Part shown: piece after piece, positions 32,592 through 41,357 of the stretch
Position numbering within the stretch: the stretch's first letter is position 1
How the letters are laid out: each line of letters opens with the position of its first letter
Assembly (NCBI RefSeq): GCF_002933465.1
Contig: NZ_PSZE01000013.1
Coordinates: 1-64,000 of the forward strand
From: Nocardia nova
GTDB lineage: Bacteria > Actinomycetota > Actinomycetes > Mycobacteriales > Mycobacteriaceae
Direction of reading: 5' to 3'
Length of the DNA stretch: 64,000 nt
Program-made: the position numbers and the translations under genes
Notes under the pieces: model-generated
Database searches by the model: none
What the model saw: only the letters and a program-made list of their open reading frames with translations
Told to the model about the DNA's origin: nothing

Positions 32592-34136
32592 GTGTATCCA
32601 GCCCACTTCGCCGCATCCACCCCGGACAAGCCGGCGGTGATCGACACCGCCACCGGCGCCGTGCAGACCTATGGCGAGCTGGTCGCCGGTGCGAACCGGC
32701 TCGCCCGGCTGCTGCGGGAGGCCGGATTGCGGCCCGGCGACCACTACGTGGTTCTCGCCGAGAACCACCTGAGATATTTCGAACTGGTCTGGGCGGGACT
32801 GAATTCCGGTCTGTACGTCACTCCGGTCAACTCCCACCTGACCGCCGCCGAGGTCGCCTATCTGATCAACGACAGCACCGCGAAGGTGGTCATCACGACC
32901 GCCGCGCTGGCCTCGGTGGCCGAACAGATCGTCGACCTCACTCCCGACGTCGTGCGGCGTTTCATGCTCGACGGCACCAGCACATCCTACGAATCGCTGG
33001 ACGACGCGGCCGCGCGGTATTCCGGCGGACCGGACGATCAGGAGGTCCGCGGCACCTTCATGCTCTACAGCTCCGGCACCACCGGCCGGCCCAAGGGCAT
33101 CCGCTACCCGCTGCCCGATCACCCGGCCGCCGACGGTGACGCGGAGTTACTGCCCAGCGGGCGAGCCCTGTTCGGGCTCGATGCCGACACCATGTTCCTG
33201 TCCCCCGCTCCGCTGTACCATGCTGCGCCACTGCGTGTTTCATGTCTTGTGCACTGCAGCGGCGGTACGGTGGCAATCATGCCGAAATTCGATGCCGAGG
33301 CCGCGCTGCGCGCCATCGACGAATACTCGGTCACCTCGAGTCAGTGGGTACCGACGATGTTCGTGCGCATGCTGAAGCTGGCGCCGCGGATTCGGTCCCG
33401 CTTCGACCTGTCCAGCATGCGGGTGGCCGTGCACGCCGCGGCGCCGTGCCCGATCGAGGTCAAAAAGCAGATGATCGACTGGTGGGGGCCGATCATCACC
33501 GAGTACTACTCCGGCACCGAGAACTTCGGCACCACCGCCCTGTCCAGCGAGCAATGGCTCGACCATCCGGGCTCGGTCGGGCGGCCGGTGGGCTGCACTG
33601 TCCATATCTGCGACGACAACGGCGACGAACTGTCATACGACGACATCGGCACCGTCTATTTCGAAACCGCCGGCGCGAACTTCAGCTACCACCGCGACCC
33701 CGAGCGCACCGCTGCCGTCTCACATCCGGAGCATCCGGACTGGCATACCCTCGGCGATATCGGGCAGCTGGATGCCGACGGATATCTATATCTCACCGAC
33801 CGGCGTGATTTCACGATCATCGCGGGCGGAGTCAACATCTATCCCCGCGAGATCGAGGATGTGCTGATCCTGCACCCGCAGGTGGCCGATGTGGCCGCCT
33901 TCGGAGTGCCGGACCCAGAACTCGGCGAACAGGTCAAAGCCGTTGTCCAGCCCGCCGATTGGGCCGATGCGGGACCTGAGCTGACCCAGCGGCTACTCGA
34001 CCACTGCCGTGGCCGGCTTGCCTCCTACAAGTGGCCGCGATCGATCGATTTCGCCCGCGAACTTCCCCGCCAGGACAACGGAAAGCTGTACAAGAAGCTG
34101 CTGCGCGACCCGTACTGGGCCCAGGCGAGGCTGTGA
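32592..34136 (+). CDS. Acyl-CoA synthetase (AMP-forming)
   Basis: 514 aa from the GTG at 32592 (GGGAG five bases upstream); an ATG at 32559 is the alternative. ANL motifs: P-loop MLYSSGTTGRPKGIRYPL, TEYYSGTENFGTT, the hinge-region WHTLGDIGQLDADGYLYLTD, IIAGGVNIYPREIEDVL, and the catalytic Lys region ELPRQDNGKLYKKLL. The start MYPAHFAASTPDKPAV is typical for FadD-type ligases placed in steroid and terpenoid clusters. Activates a carboxylic acid to its CoA ester. Followed after 3 bases by the F420-type oxidoreductase. Confidence 0.9.
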   Translation: MYPAHFAASTPDKPAVIDTATGAVQTYGELVAGANRLARLLREAGLRPGDHYVVLAENHLRYFELVWAGLNSGLYVTPVNSHLTAAEVAYLINDSTAKVVITTAALASVAEQIVDLTPDVVRRFMLDGTSTSYESLDDAAARYSGGPDDQEVRGTFMLYSSGTTGRPKGIRYPLPDHPAADGDAELLPSGRALFGLDADTMFLSPAPLYHAAPLRVSCLVHCSGGTVAIMPKFDAEAALRAIDEYSVTSSQWVPTMFVRMLKLAPRIRSRFDLSSMRVAVHAAAPCPIEVKKQMIDWWGPIITEYYSGTENFGTTALSSEQWLDHPGSVGRPVGCTVHICDDNGDELSYDDIGTVYFETAGANFSYHRDPERTAAVSHPEHPDWHTLGDIGQLDADGYLYLTDRRDFTIIAGGVNIYPREIEDVLILHPQVADVAAFGVPDPELGEQVKAVVQPADWADAGPELTQRLLDHCRGRLASYKWPRSIDFARELPRQDNGKLYKKLLRDPYWAQARL

Positions 34137-34139
34137 CCG

Positions 34140-35054
34140 ATGCCCGCGCCGATTCCACAATTCGGGGTCTTCCTCCCGCAGTTCAACACCAGCCCGGATG
34201 CCGTGATAGCCACCGCTCGCACGGCCGAGGACGCGGGTTTCGATTCGTTCTGGCTCATGGATCATCTCTACGCCCCCGCCGCCCCGCCGGTGGATGTGCC
34301 GGACAGCTGGATTCTGCTCACCGCCATCGCCACCGCGACCGCCACGATCCGCCTGGGCCATCTGGTCGGATGTGCACCATTGCGGCATCCGGCGGTGCTG
34401 GCGAAGATGGCCGCGACCCTGGATCGCATCAGCGGCGGCCGCCTGGATCTGGGCCTGGGCTGGGGGTCGATCGAGGAGGAATTCGACCGGTTCGGCATCG
34501 AGGCCGGTTCGCCGCGGGTGCGCTCGCAACGACTGGCCGAGACGCTCGAGATCCTGGCATTGATGTTCACCGGTGAACGTTTCGACTACGCCGGCAAGCA
34601 CTTTCGGTTGCGGGACGCGTGGGGACTGCCCGTACCGGCACAGGACCGGATCCCGTTCCACATCGGTGGCGGCGGGCCGACCTTGACGATGCCACTGGTC
34701 GCCGAATACGCCGACTGGTGGAACTGCGTCGCCGGCGCCCGCGAGCGTATGGACCAACTGGCGCCGCTGCGCGGCAGCGCGCGCATCTCCGCACAATATC
34801 CGGTCGGCCTCGTCCATCCCGGCGACGACCCCGAAGCCGTGCGCGCGAAACTTCTGCGGCGCATGCCCGAATCATCTTGGGGCCCACCGGTTGTCGGCAC
34901 CCCGGCCGAACTCGTCGACTACTTCGCCCGCGAGCGGGCGCGGGGCGTGGATCTGTTCATCCTGCGCTTCCACGATCACGCCCCCGCACGCACGCTCGAC
35001 CTGTTCGCCACCCAGGTCGCGGCGCCGTTGCGGCGCGCGGCCGCGGATCGGTAG
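34140..35054 (+). CDS. LLM-class F420-dependent oxidoreductase
   Basis: 304 aa. Luciferase-like TIM barrel: FGVFLPQFNTSPDAVIATAR, AEDAGFDSFWLMDHLYAP, RLGHLVGCAPLRHPAVLAKM, LDRISGGRLDLGLGWG and the internal IPFHIGGGGPTLTMPLVAEY. Predicted to transfer hydride with F420 (or FMN) to an unknown substrate, for example an enone or alcohol of the acyl chain. It begins 3 bases after the ligase stop, so they are cotranscribed. Different subgroup from the oxidoreductase at the left end of the window. A hairpin follows the stop. Confidence 0.87.
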   Translation: MPAPIPQFGVFLPQFNTSPDAVIATARTAEDAGFDSFWLMDHLYAPAAPPVDVPDSWILLTAIATATATIRLGHLVGCAPLRHPAVLAKMAATLDRISGGRLDLGLGWGSIEEEFDRFGIEAGSPRVRSQRLAETLEILALMFTGERFDYAGKHFRLRDAWGLPVPAQDRIPFHIGGGGPTLTMPLVAEYADWWNCVAGARERMDQLAPLRGSARISAQYPVGLVHPGDDPEAVRAKLLRRMPESSWGPPVVGTPAELVDYFARERARGVDLFILRFHDHAPARTLDLFATQVAAPLRRAAADR

Positions 35055-35076
35055 GTGCGCCACCGGCCGCGAGGCC

Positions 35077-35108
35077 CTGGTCGCCCCCACGTCAGGGGGG
35101 GCGACCAG
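35077..35108. terminator. Hairpin terminator between convergent operons
   Basis: 12-bp stem CTGGTCGCCCCC (35077-35088) with its complement (35097-35108) and an 8-base loop; ends both the F420-type gene (+) and the Rieske operon or EthD-like gene (-). Confidence 0.7.
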
Positions 35109-35120
35109 CCCCTCACCAGC

Positions 35121-35498
35121 TCAGCGCGGGGCTGTGCCCGAATCGGCCAGCGCAGATCGACCGGGACCGGGCTCGGGCTCGGACTCCTGCACCGTGATCG
35201 TGCGCAACAGGCGGACCACCGGCGCAGGATCCATACACAGGGCATCGGACATGTGCAGGGCTCCGCCTACCGCAGCGGCCAACAGCCGGTCGACCACGGC
35301 CTGCAGATCGTCGGCCTCGATTTCGTACAGGGCGACGAACGGGCCGTCATCGGCGACGGGCTCGAGCCGGCGGCCCGAGACGAACCCGTCCATCGCCACC
35401 ACCTCGCGCAGATGCGTCTCGTCGTACCAGCTGTGATACTCCGCGGTGCGCTGCGGGGCACTGGGCCGGGTTTCGACGTACAAGATTCCTCGTGCCAC
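35121..35498 (-). CDS. EthD-like/DUF4286-type small protein
   Basis: 125 aa from a GTG at 35498 with GAGGAG upstream. Dimeric alpha+beta-barrel (ferredoxin-like) signature: ARGILYVETRPSAPQR, EYHSWYDETHLREVVAMDGF, VSGRRLEPVADDGPFVALYE. Proteins of this type accompany oxygenase systems and have been called EthD-like without a settled biochemistry. It is separated from the lipoyl gene by 154 bases with its own inverted repeat (35519-35538), so it may have a separate promoter in addition to read-through from the Rieske operon. Confidence 0.72.
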   Translation of the reverse strand: MARGILYVETRPSAPQRTAEYHSWYDETHLREVVAMDGFVSGRRLEPVADDGPFVALYEIEADDLQAVVDRLLAAAVGGALHMSDALCMDPAPVVRLLRTITVQESEPEPGPGRSALADSGTAPR

Positions 35499-35518
35499 GA
35501 CTGTTCTCCTCGAACGAG

Positions 35519-35538
35519 CATGTCTGGTACAAAACATG
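35519..35538. promoter_or_regulatory. Inverted repeat CATGT-N10-ACATG
   Basis: Perfect 5-base arms, 21 bases upstream of the EthD-like start, in the gap behind the lipoyl gene; candidate operator for a separate EthD-like promoter. Confidence 0.3.
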
Positions 35539-35652
35539 TTGGTGCGCGGTAACTTCGGTGAGCTCCGCGCATCCGGAACCCCGCCGGTGGTCAACGGTGC
35601 AGGACACCGGCCCGCGGCAGCGGACAACGGCGTGCCGCGGGATCCGGCCCCG

Positions 35653-35883
35653 CTATTCGATCCGGCCGACGACTGAGCCGACCGGGTACTCCACCTCGAT
35701 CTCACCGACTATGACCAGCGTGCCCGCGGCAGGTGATTCGATATCGGTCTCAGTCTTGTCGGTGGCCAGGGTGTAGAGCAGATCTCCCTGCTGCACCGTC
35801 TGGCCGTCCTCGACCAGCCAGGCCGTGATCGTCCCCTCGGTCATCGTCACACCGAGCTGGGGTATCAATAGTTCGTGCGCCAC
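35653..35883 (-). CDS. Stand-alone lipoyl (biotinyl/lipoyl-attachment) domain protein
   Basis: 76 aa, a single lipoyl domain and nothing else: LLIPQLGVTMTEGTITAWLV, DGQTVQQGDLLYTLATDKTE with the attachment Lys43 in TDKTET, then SPAAGTLVIVGE. In normal 2-oxo acid dehydrogenases this domain is part of the E2 acyltransferase (over 400 aa) with a peripheral-subunit-binding and catalytic domain; both are absent here. It follows E1-beta by 40 bases. Likely a free swinging-arm carrier that takes the acyl or aldehyde group from the E1 pair and delivers it to an E2/E3 encoded elsewhere, or is reoxidised by another partner. Confidence 0.87.
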   Translation of the reverse strand: MAHELLIPQLGVTMTEGTITAWLVEDGQTVQQGDLLYTLATDKTETDIESPAAGTLVIVGEIEVEYPVGSVVGRIE

Positions 35884-35923
35884 GGAAGGCGTCTCCTCTC
35901 GCGATGAATCGGGTGATCGGGTG

Positions 35924-36928
35924 TCACAACAGCCCGCGCACGGCCGCCTCGATCTGCGGCGGCCCGGGAATGTAGGCCTGTTCCAGCGATTTGGCGTAGG
36001 GCACCGGCGTGTTCGGTGCCGTCACCCGCGCCACCGGACCGGCCAGCTCACCGAACAGCTCGGAGTGGATGGTCGCGGCCAGTTCGGCGCCGAATCCGTT
36101 GCGCCGCACCGCTTCGTGCACGACGACCGCACGCTTGGTCTTGGCCACCGAGGCGAGCACGGTCTCGATGTCGAGCGGCTGCAGCGTCCGCAGATCCACC
36201 ACCTCGACGTCGATCCCCTCGGTGGCCAGCTGTTCGGCGACGGCCAGGCAGTCGACCACCTGCCGCCCATAGGTCAGGATGGTGACATCCGATCCGGGGC
36301 GCGCGATGGCCGCCTTACCGAGCGGAACTCGATGGTCCCCCACCGGAACCTCACCGCGCGAGGCGAAGTAGAGCCCGAACATCTCCACGAATACCACCGG
36401 GTCGTCGTCGAAGATCGACGACAGCAGCAGTCCCTTGGCGTCGGCCGGATTGCTCGGCACCACGACCTTGAGGCCGGCGGCATGCACCAACTGAGCCTCA
36501 AGCATGTCGGAATGCTGTGCCCCGAATCCACCGCCGGCGCCGGTGGCCGTGCGCACCGTGATCGGCACCGGGGTGCGGCCACCGGACATGTAGCGCAACT
36601 TGGCGGCGTGGTTGACCAGCTGATCCATGCAGACGTGGGTGAAGTTCATCAGCATGATCTCCGGGACGGGCCGCAGCCCGGAGATGGCCGCGCCGATCGC
36701 GGCCCCCATGATCGCCTGCTCGGAGATCGGTGTATGCCTAATCCGTTGTGTCCCATACTTTTTTCCCAGGCCCTTGAACGCACCGAAACCGCCACCGCCG
36801 GGCTCCTGGATATCCTCGCCGAGGGCGAAGACCCGCTCGTCGGTCTCCAGCGCGATATCGAGCGCGTCGTTGATCGCCTGGACGAAGCCCAGGGTCCGGG
36901 TCTGCACGGGCTGTTCTGCGATGGTCAT
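35924..36928 (-). CDS. 2-oxo acid dehydrogenase-type E1 component, beta subunit
   Basis: 334 aa. Transketolase pyrimidine-binding and C-terminal domains: ALDIALETDERVFALGEDIQ, EPGGGGFGAFKGLGKKYGTQ, RIRHTPISEQAIMGAAIGAA, then GRQVVDCLAVAEQL and VDLRTLQPLDIETVL. The conserved Glu that activates thiamine diphosphate sits in the ISEQAI region. Works as a heterotetramer with the alpha subunit encoded just upstream (4-base overlap). Pyruvate, branched-chain 2-oxo acids, acetoin or an alpha-diketone of the ring are all possible substrates. Confidence 0.88.
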   Translation of the reverse strand: MTIAEQPVQTRTLGFVQAINDALDIALETDERVFALGEDIQEPGGGGFGAFKGLGKKYGTQRIRHTPISEQAIMGAAIGAAISGLRPVPEIMLMNFTHVCMDQLVNHAAKLRYMSGGRTPVPITVRTATGAGGGFGAQHSDMLEAQLVHAAGLKVVVPSNPADAKGLLLSSIFDDDPVVFVEMFGLYFASRGEVPVGDHRVPLGKAAIARPGSDVTILTYGRQVVDCLAVAEQLATEGIDVEVVDLRTLQPLDIETVLASVAKTKRAVVVHEAVRRNGFGAELAATIHSELFGELAGPVARVTAPNTPVPYAKSLEQAYIPGPPQIEAAVRGLL

Positions 36929-37914
36929 GCCGCCGCTCCTTCCGCATACACATCGGTGGTCAGTTCCGCTGGATCCGGTAGGGGCGCATCGAAGGCGAAT
37001 TCGGCGGCATCGGCGACCTCGGCGGCCGCCGCCGCTTCGACGGCCTCGATCTGCTCGACCGTGGCCGCGCCCGACTCGATCAGTTGGGCCCGGAAACGCG
37101 GCAGCGGATCGTTCGCCATCGCCGCCGCGAGTTCCTCCTTGGGCATGTACCCCTGCTGATCGCCCATGACATGGCCGTGGAAGCGAAAGGTCATGGCCTC
37201 CAGCAACGTCGGCCCCTCACCGCGCCGGGCCCGGCCGATCGCGTCGCCCGCGACCTGGTACATCGCAATGGGATCATTGCCGTCCACAGTGACACCGGGC
37301 ATCGAATAACCGGCCGCCCTGGTGGCGATGCTCTCCACCGAGGTGCCCTCGCGCAGTGGCGTGTACTCGGCGTATCTGTTGTTCTGACAGACGAAGACGA
37401 CCGGAAGCCGCCACACCGACGCCAGGTTGAGCGCCTCGTGGAAGGCGCCGATATTGGACGCGCCGTCACCGAAGTTCACCACGGTCACCTGATCGGTGCC
37501 GCGCATCTGCGCGGACAAGCCCAGTCCGTTCGCGATCGGCAGACCGGCGCCGACGACACCGGTGGTGACCATCAGCCCGTACTCCGGCGCGGTCACATGC
37601 ATCGGCCCGCCCTTGCCGCCGCAGGTTCCGGCGGCCTTGCCCAGGTACTCGGCCCACAGATCGCGCAGCGGCACCCCCTTGGCGACCTGGTCGTGTAGTC
37701 CGCGATAAGTGGTCACCACGTAGTCGTCGCGCCGTAGATGCGCCGCTACCGAAGCCGCGACGAACTCCTGTCCGCGCGGCGAATAGTACATGCCGCCGAT
37801 CTTGCCGCTCAACATGTATGAGCGATATTTCTCGTCCGACAACGCGATTCGCGTCGCGGTGGCGAAGATGTCGAGTTGCGCCTCGGGGCTCGGCGCGGGG
37901 GTCGATGGACTCAC
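36925..37914 (-). CDS. 2-oxo acid dehydrogenase-type E1 component, alpha subunit
   Basis: 329 aa. Thiamine-diphosphate-binding motif VVNFGDGASNIGAFHEALN running to FVCQNNRYAEYTP (GDG at 149-151, NN at 178-179), KGGPMHVTAPEYGLMVTTGV before it, and YYSPRGQEFVAASVAAHLRR at the N-terminus. Pattern close to acetoin dehydrogenase and pyruvate dehydrogenase E1-alpha. Forms alpha2beta2 with the next gene. Overlaps the flavoprotein gene upstream by 4 bases, so it is cotranslated with the Rieske/ferredoxin/flavoprotein block, an unusual setting for an E1. Confidence 0.88.
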   Translation of the reverse strand: MSPSTPAPSPEAQLDIFATATRIALSDEKYRSYMLSGKIGGMYYSPRGQEFVAASVAAHLRRDDYVVTTYRGLHDQVAKGVPLRDLWAEYLGKAAGTCGGKGGPMHVTAPEYGLMVTTGVVGAGLPIANGLGLSAQMRGTDQVTVVNFGDGASNIGAFHEALNLASVWRLPVVFVCQNNRYAEYTPLREGTSVESIATRAAGYSMPGVTVDGNDPIAMYQVAGDAIGRARRGEGPTLLEAMTFRFHGHVMGDQQGYMPKEELAAAMANDPLPRFRAQLIESGAATVEQIEAVEAAAAAEVADAAEFAFDAPLPDPAELTTDVYAEGAAA

Positions 37915-39557
37915 CTGGTCTCCTGATTCTTCAATTCGAGGATTTCGACGTCGCGGCCGGAGCGAGCCGCATGCTCACCGGCACGGCGGCCGGAGAACAC
38001 CGCGTCGGCCAGCGACAGCCCGGACACGTAACTGTTGCTGCAGATTCCGACCGCCGCGCGGCCGGCGGCGTACAGTCCGGGGACGGTGCCACCGGTTGCC
38101 CGGCGCACCGCCCCGGTGTCCTCGTCCACCGCCAACCCGCCGAGAGTGATGAACGGGAACGGGTAGGCGGGGCTGACGCCCGGCGCCAGATTCACCGCGA
38201 AATACGGGCCGCGGTCGAGCACCCGCCGGTACTGGTCGGCCTTGCCGAACCGATCGGGCCGTCCGGCCTCGATGTCCTGGTTGTATTTCGCGACGGTCGC
38301 CGCCAGACCGGCCGGATCGATACCGCACGCTGAGGCCAGCGCCTGCACGGTCGCGGCCCGGCGGTGGCCGAATGGGCTGAAAATATAGAGGCTCTGCGGA
38401 ACTTGGAAGAATGCCGATTGTTCCCGCGCCTGCCGTCGCGCGGTGCGCCAGCCCGGCGCGTCCAGAATGAGGAATCCGCGCCCGCCTTGTTGTTCGATCA
38501 GCGGTTCGGACATGGTCGCGCCGTAGAGCTGTTCGTTGGCGAACCGATCGCCCTCCATTCCGACCGCGACCCCCTCGAGAAATCCCGACGGGGGCGAGAT
38601 GAATTTCCAGCCCGACATCTTGTGCAGGTGGCTGGTGGCCGCGTCGACCTGCGCACCCAGCCGCAGGCCCGCGCCGTCGTCACCACCGGCGGCCAGCGGC
38701 GACACCTCGGTCCAGGCCGGCGCGTGGCGCCGGACCAGTTCCTTGTTCTGCCCGAAGCCGCCGGTGCACAGCACCACCCCGCCGCGGGCCAGGACCCGGT
38801 GGCGAGTGCTCCGCTTGCGTTGGGCCGAAACGACTTTCGCCATCAGGCGGTCGCCCAGCGGCGGATGCCACACCTCTGCCTTGGCGGCGATCTCGGTGCG
38901 GATCTTGTGCCGGCGCCCGAAGACACCGGGGTCCGGGGCGTCGAATTCGACGCCGACCACCGCACCGTTGGCCACGATCAGCTCGCGCACCTCGGCCAGC
39001 GGGCGGAACTCGATGCCCTTGCCCAGCGCGGCATCTCGCAGCGTGGCGTAGAACGCGGCCCCGCTGAAATTCTTCGCCCGGACCCGGTGCCCGCGCGGGG
39101 CCGGGGCGGCGTTGTCGGCATAGCTGGGAACCTGTTCGTTGCCCGAGTAGTACAAGAAGTGGCGATTGGTCGGATAGGACGTCTTGTACGGGCACAGGCT
39201 GCCCTCGAACGGCACGCCCTGGCGGGTAAGCCATTCGATCATCGCGGGACTGCCGTCCACGAACCGGCGCAGCGTCGCGGTGCCCACCGCGTCACCGGCC
39301 TCCTGTGCGAGATAGGTGAACATGGCCTCGGCGGTGTCGGTGACGCCCGCCTCCCGCTGCGCGGGTGTGCCGCCGCCGGCGTAGACCACACCCCCGGAAT
39401 GCGTCGTCGATCCGCCACCGTAAAACCTGTCCACTACGAGCACCGAAGCGCCGGCTTCGGCGGCCGCGATCGCGGCGCAGGCCCCGGCGCCGCCGAAGCC
39501 CACGACCACGACGTCGTAGACCTGTTCCGGCGTCGTTGCCGGTCCCTGCTCACTCAC
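37911..39557 (-). CDS. FAD-binding flavoprotein (3-ketosteroid delta-1-dehydrogenase / fumarate-reductase type)
   Basis: 548 aa from a GTG at 39557. FAD motif YDVVVVGFGGAGACAAIAAA with VLVVDRFYGGGSTTHSGGVV, the substrate-capping domain, ARGGVVLCTGGFGQNKELVR, and the C-terminal FITLGGLAVDEDTGAVRRAT, PGLYAAGRAAVGICSNSYVS. This is the family of 3-ketosteroid dehydrogenases, fumarate reductase and related acceptor-dependent desaturases. Expected role: introduction of a double bond next to a ring ketone. Overlaps the ferredoxin stop by 8 bases; electrons could pass to that ferredoxin or to quinone. I cannot say whether the substrate is a steroid. Confidence 0.85.
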   Translation of the reverse strand: MSEQGPATTPEQVYDVVVVGFGGAGACAAIAAAEAGASVLVVDRFYGGGSTTHSGGVVYAGGGTPAQREAGVTDTAEAMFTYLAQEAGDAVGTATLRRFVDGSPAMIEWLTRQGVPFEGSLCPYKTSYPTNRHFLYYSGNEQVPSYADNAAPAPRGHRVRAKNFSGAAFYATLRDAALGKGIEFRPLAEVRELIVANGAVVGVEFDAPDPGVFGRRHKIRTEIAAKAEVWHPPLGDRLMAKVVSAQRKRSTRHRVLARGGVVLCTGGFGQNKELVRRHAPAWTEVSPLAAGGDDGAGLRLGAQVDAATSHLHKMSGWKFISPPSGFLEGVAVGMEGDRFANEQLYGATMSEPLIEQQGGRGFLILDAPGWRTARRQAREQSAFFQVPQSLYIFSPFGHRRAATVQALASACGIDPAGLAATVAKYNQDIEAGRPDRFGKADQYRRVLDRGPYFAVNLAPGVSPAYPFPFITLGGLAVDEDTGAVRRATGGTVPGLYAAGRAAVGICSNSYVSGLSLADAVFSGRRAGEHAARSGRDVEILELKNQETR

Positions 39558-39912
39558 CGTCCCGCTCCTCACTGTCGGACACTCCGGGCGCACACGGCCG
39601 GGCCGCCCGCTTTTCCACTGTGATGTCACCGGTCACCGTCAACCGGCATGCCAGCCGGGTATCGCGCAGGGGCCATCCCATGCGCCGATTCGTGATCTGC
39701 CGCAAGACATCTCGCTCTTCGTCGGAGACCGGGCCGAGCCGGTCGTGCCCGTCGATCACTCGCACGGCGCAGGCCGTGCAGCGGGCCTGCCCGTAGCAGA
39801 TGGTCGGCCAGCGAGCCCCCACCCGCAGCGCCGCCTCGAACAGCGTCTCACCGTCGCCGACGGCCAGTTCGAAACCGGCCGGGTCCACTCGTACCACTGG
39901 CACCCGGATCAC
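39550..39912 (-). CDS. 2Fe-2S ferredoxin
   Basis: 120 aa from a GTG at 39912 that overlaps the Rieske gene stop (GTGA). Cluster ligands Cys39, Cys45, Cys48 and Cys89: the spacing Cys-x5-Cys-x2-Cys (ICYGQARCTACAV) is that of adrenodoxin-like rather than plant-type (x4) ferredoxins, with the last Cys in LACRLTV. Likely electron donor to the Rieske oxygenase encoded next to it. No NAD(P)H-ferredoxin reductase is in the operon; a housekeeping reductase or the flavoprotein would have to supply electrons. Confidence 0.85.
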   Translation of the reverse strand: MIRVPVVRVDPAGFELAVGDGETLFEAALRVGARWPTICYGQARCTACAVRVIDGHDRLGPVSDEERDVLRQITNRRMGWPLRDTRLACRLTVTGDITVEKRAARPCAPGVSDSEERDGE

Positions 39913-41246
39913 CGCGCCAGATACTGATCGATCGTCCGATGACTGTTGACGATCATCGCCTCGTACGGTTCGGACAGCGTCAGCCCGTCGAGCCCTCGAG
40001 TCTTCAGACCCTTCTGCTGGGCGATGATGTTGTGGAAATCCTCCTTGAGGATCTGCGGCCAGTCCTCGACCGGGATCGGTCCCTCGAGTTCGGGCCGATC
40101 GGCGCTCTCCTCCCCCGCCGCCGGAATCTGCAGTGCCCAGACCTCGAAGACACAGCTTTCCGGATCGTCGCCGTTGGGCCGGACCCGGTACATGATCGAA
40201 TTGCCATAGGCGGGCAACACGGTGATGTTCGGAAAAATGTGACCGTAACCGCTGGTCTTTGTCGGCGGCGCCGGCAGATCGACGCCCGCCCCCTTCGCGT
40301 AGTCGTACAGCGCGCCGAAGAACGCCGACGGGAACTGATCGGGATCGATGTCGCGCTCGAGCAAGCCCTGCTGGATGAACATCTCCCGTTCGGTGGCGTA
40401 GGCATCGGTGCCCAGGTAGAGCGCGGTGTTGTACTGGACGAAGTACTCCGCCGCGGACATTCCCTCGACCGGAATCTCACCCGGCACGGGCAGCATGTGC
40501 GCGTGGCCGCCGTCGAAGGTCTCGAACGTGCCGCCGAACGCGTCGAGGTTGAAGTCCTCGTCGGACGCGCCCATCGACAGCGACGGATGCGCCTGCATCA
40601 CGTGGTAGGCCTCCATGAACGCCTCCTGGGCGACCTTCCAGTTCCCCGGCAGGATGAGGTGACGCCACCAGCGCACCCGCATCCGTTCGAAAGCGATCGG
40701 CGCCAGCGCCTCGGCGATCCCGGCCATCGCCTCGTGCAACGGCGGCGCGGCCGGATCCATATTGATCCACACCAGCCCGAACAATTCGCCGACCTGACAC
40801 TCCACCAGCCGCAACGACTCCGGATCGAGACAGCGCGGAGCGAAGCCGCGTTCGGCATACACGTAGGAATTGGAGCCGTCCAGGTTCCAGCGCCAGCCGT
40901 GGTACGGGCAGACGATCTGACCACCGTGGAAGGTTCCGCTGTCGGAGGCCAGGGCCGTGGCACGGTGGCGGCATGCGTTGAAGTAGGCCTTCACGGTGTC
41001 GTCACGCTGACGCACCACCATGATCGACTGATCGTTGATCTTGTACTCGGTGAAGTCACCCGGGCGTGGGATCTCGTCGGCCCGGCAGGCCATCTGCCAA
41101 ACGTGCGGCCAGAGCTTCTCCTTCTCGAGCTGGGCAAACTCAGGCGAAAAGTACCTTCCCGCAGGAACTTTGGCCGGGTCGGTGATCGCGAACGGGACTC
41201 CGGCTGTACTCGGCTGCTCGATCCGGTGTTCGACGTGGGTGGTCAA
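39909..41246 (-). CDS. Rieske non-heme iron ring-hydroxylating oxygenase, alpha subunit
   Basis: 445 aa from a TTG at 41246; GAGGAGG about 9 bases upstream supports this rare start. Rieske centre: Cys92 and His94 (CRHRA), Cys113 and His116 (CPYHGW). Mononuclear iron site: Glu212, His215 and His220 in EAFMEAYHVMQAHPSL. The C-terminal region SYGGHIFP-like GYGHIFPNITVLPAYG is that of the large alpha-only group of aromatic and quaternary-amine oxygenases. No beta subunit gene is adjacent. Hydroxylates or demethylates a ring substrate with O2. First gene of the operon down to the lipoyl protein; the promoter has an inverted repeat at 41278-41301. Confidence 0.9.
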   Translation of the reverse strand: MTTHVEHRIEQPSTAGVPFAITDPAKVPAGRYFSPEFAQLEKEKLWPHVWQMACRADEIPRPGDFTEYKINDQSIMVVRQRDDTVKAYFNACRHRATALASDSGTFHGGQIVCPYHGWRWNLDGSNSYVYAERGFAPRCLDPESLRLVECQVGELFGLVWINMDPAAPPLHEAMAGIAEALAPIAFERMRVRWWRHLILPGNWKVAQEAFMEAYHVMQAHPSLSMGASDEDFNLDAFGGTFETFDGGHAHMLPVPGEIPVEGMSAAEYFVQYNTALYLGTDAYATEREMFIQQGLLERDIDPDQFPSAFFGALYDYAKGAGVDLPAPPTKTSGYGHIFPNITVLPAYGNSIMYRVRPNGDDPESCVFEVWALQIPAAGEESADRPELEGPIPVEDWPQILKEDFHNIIAQQKGLKTRGLDGLTLSEPYEAMIVNSHRTIDQYLAR

Positions 41247-41277
41247 AGCCAGCCACCTCCTCGTGACAAGGCTGCAT

Positions 41278-41301
41278 GTAACTAACTAATTGATGAGTTA
41301 C
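41278..41301. promoter_or_regulatory. Inverted repeat GTAACT-N12-AGTTAC before Rieske operon
   Basis: Perfect 6-base arms 32 bases upstream of the Rieske start. It contains AACTAACTAAT, the complement of the ATTAGTTAGTT pattern; similar AGTTA repeats occur at 42147-42162, on the other side of the TetR gene, and at 17779-17788. The neighbouring TetR is the likely binder. Confidence 0.5.
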
Positions 41302-41357
41302 TTTATGGAGGTGGCCCGAGCCGCGGGAGCGATTCCGAAAAAATGACTTAAATTCGT

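Noticed and set aside
35825..41285. Several 400-codon plus-strand frames opposite the Rieske/E1 operon
   Set aside because: Shadows; the minus strand has unbroken domain matches with overlapping start and stop codons.
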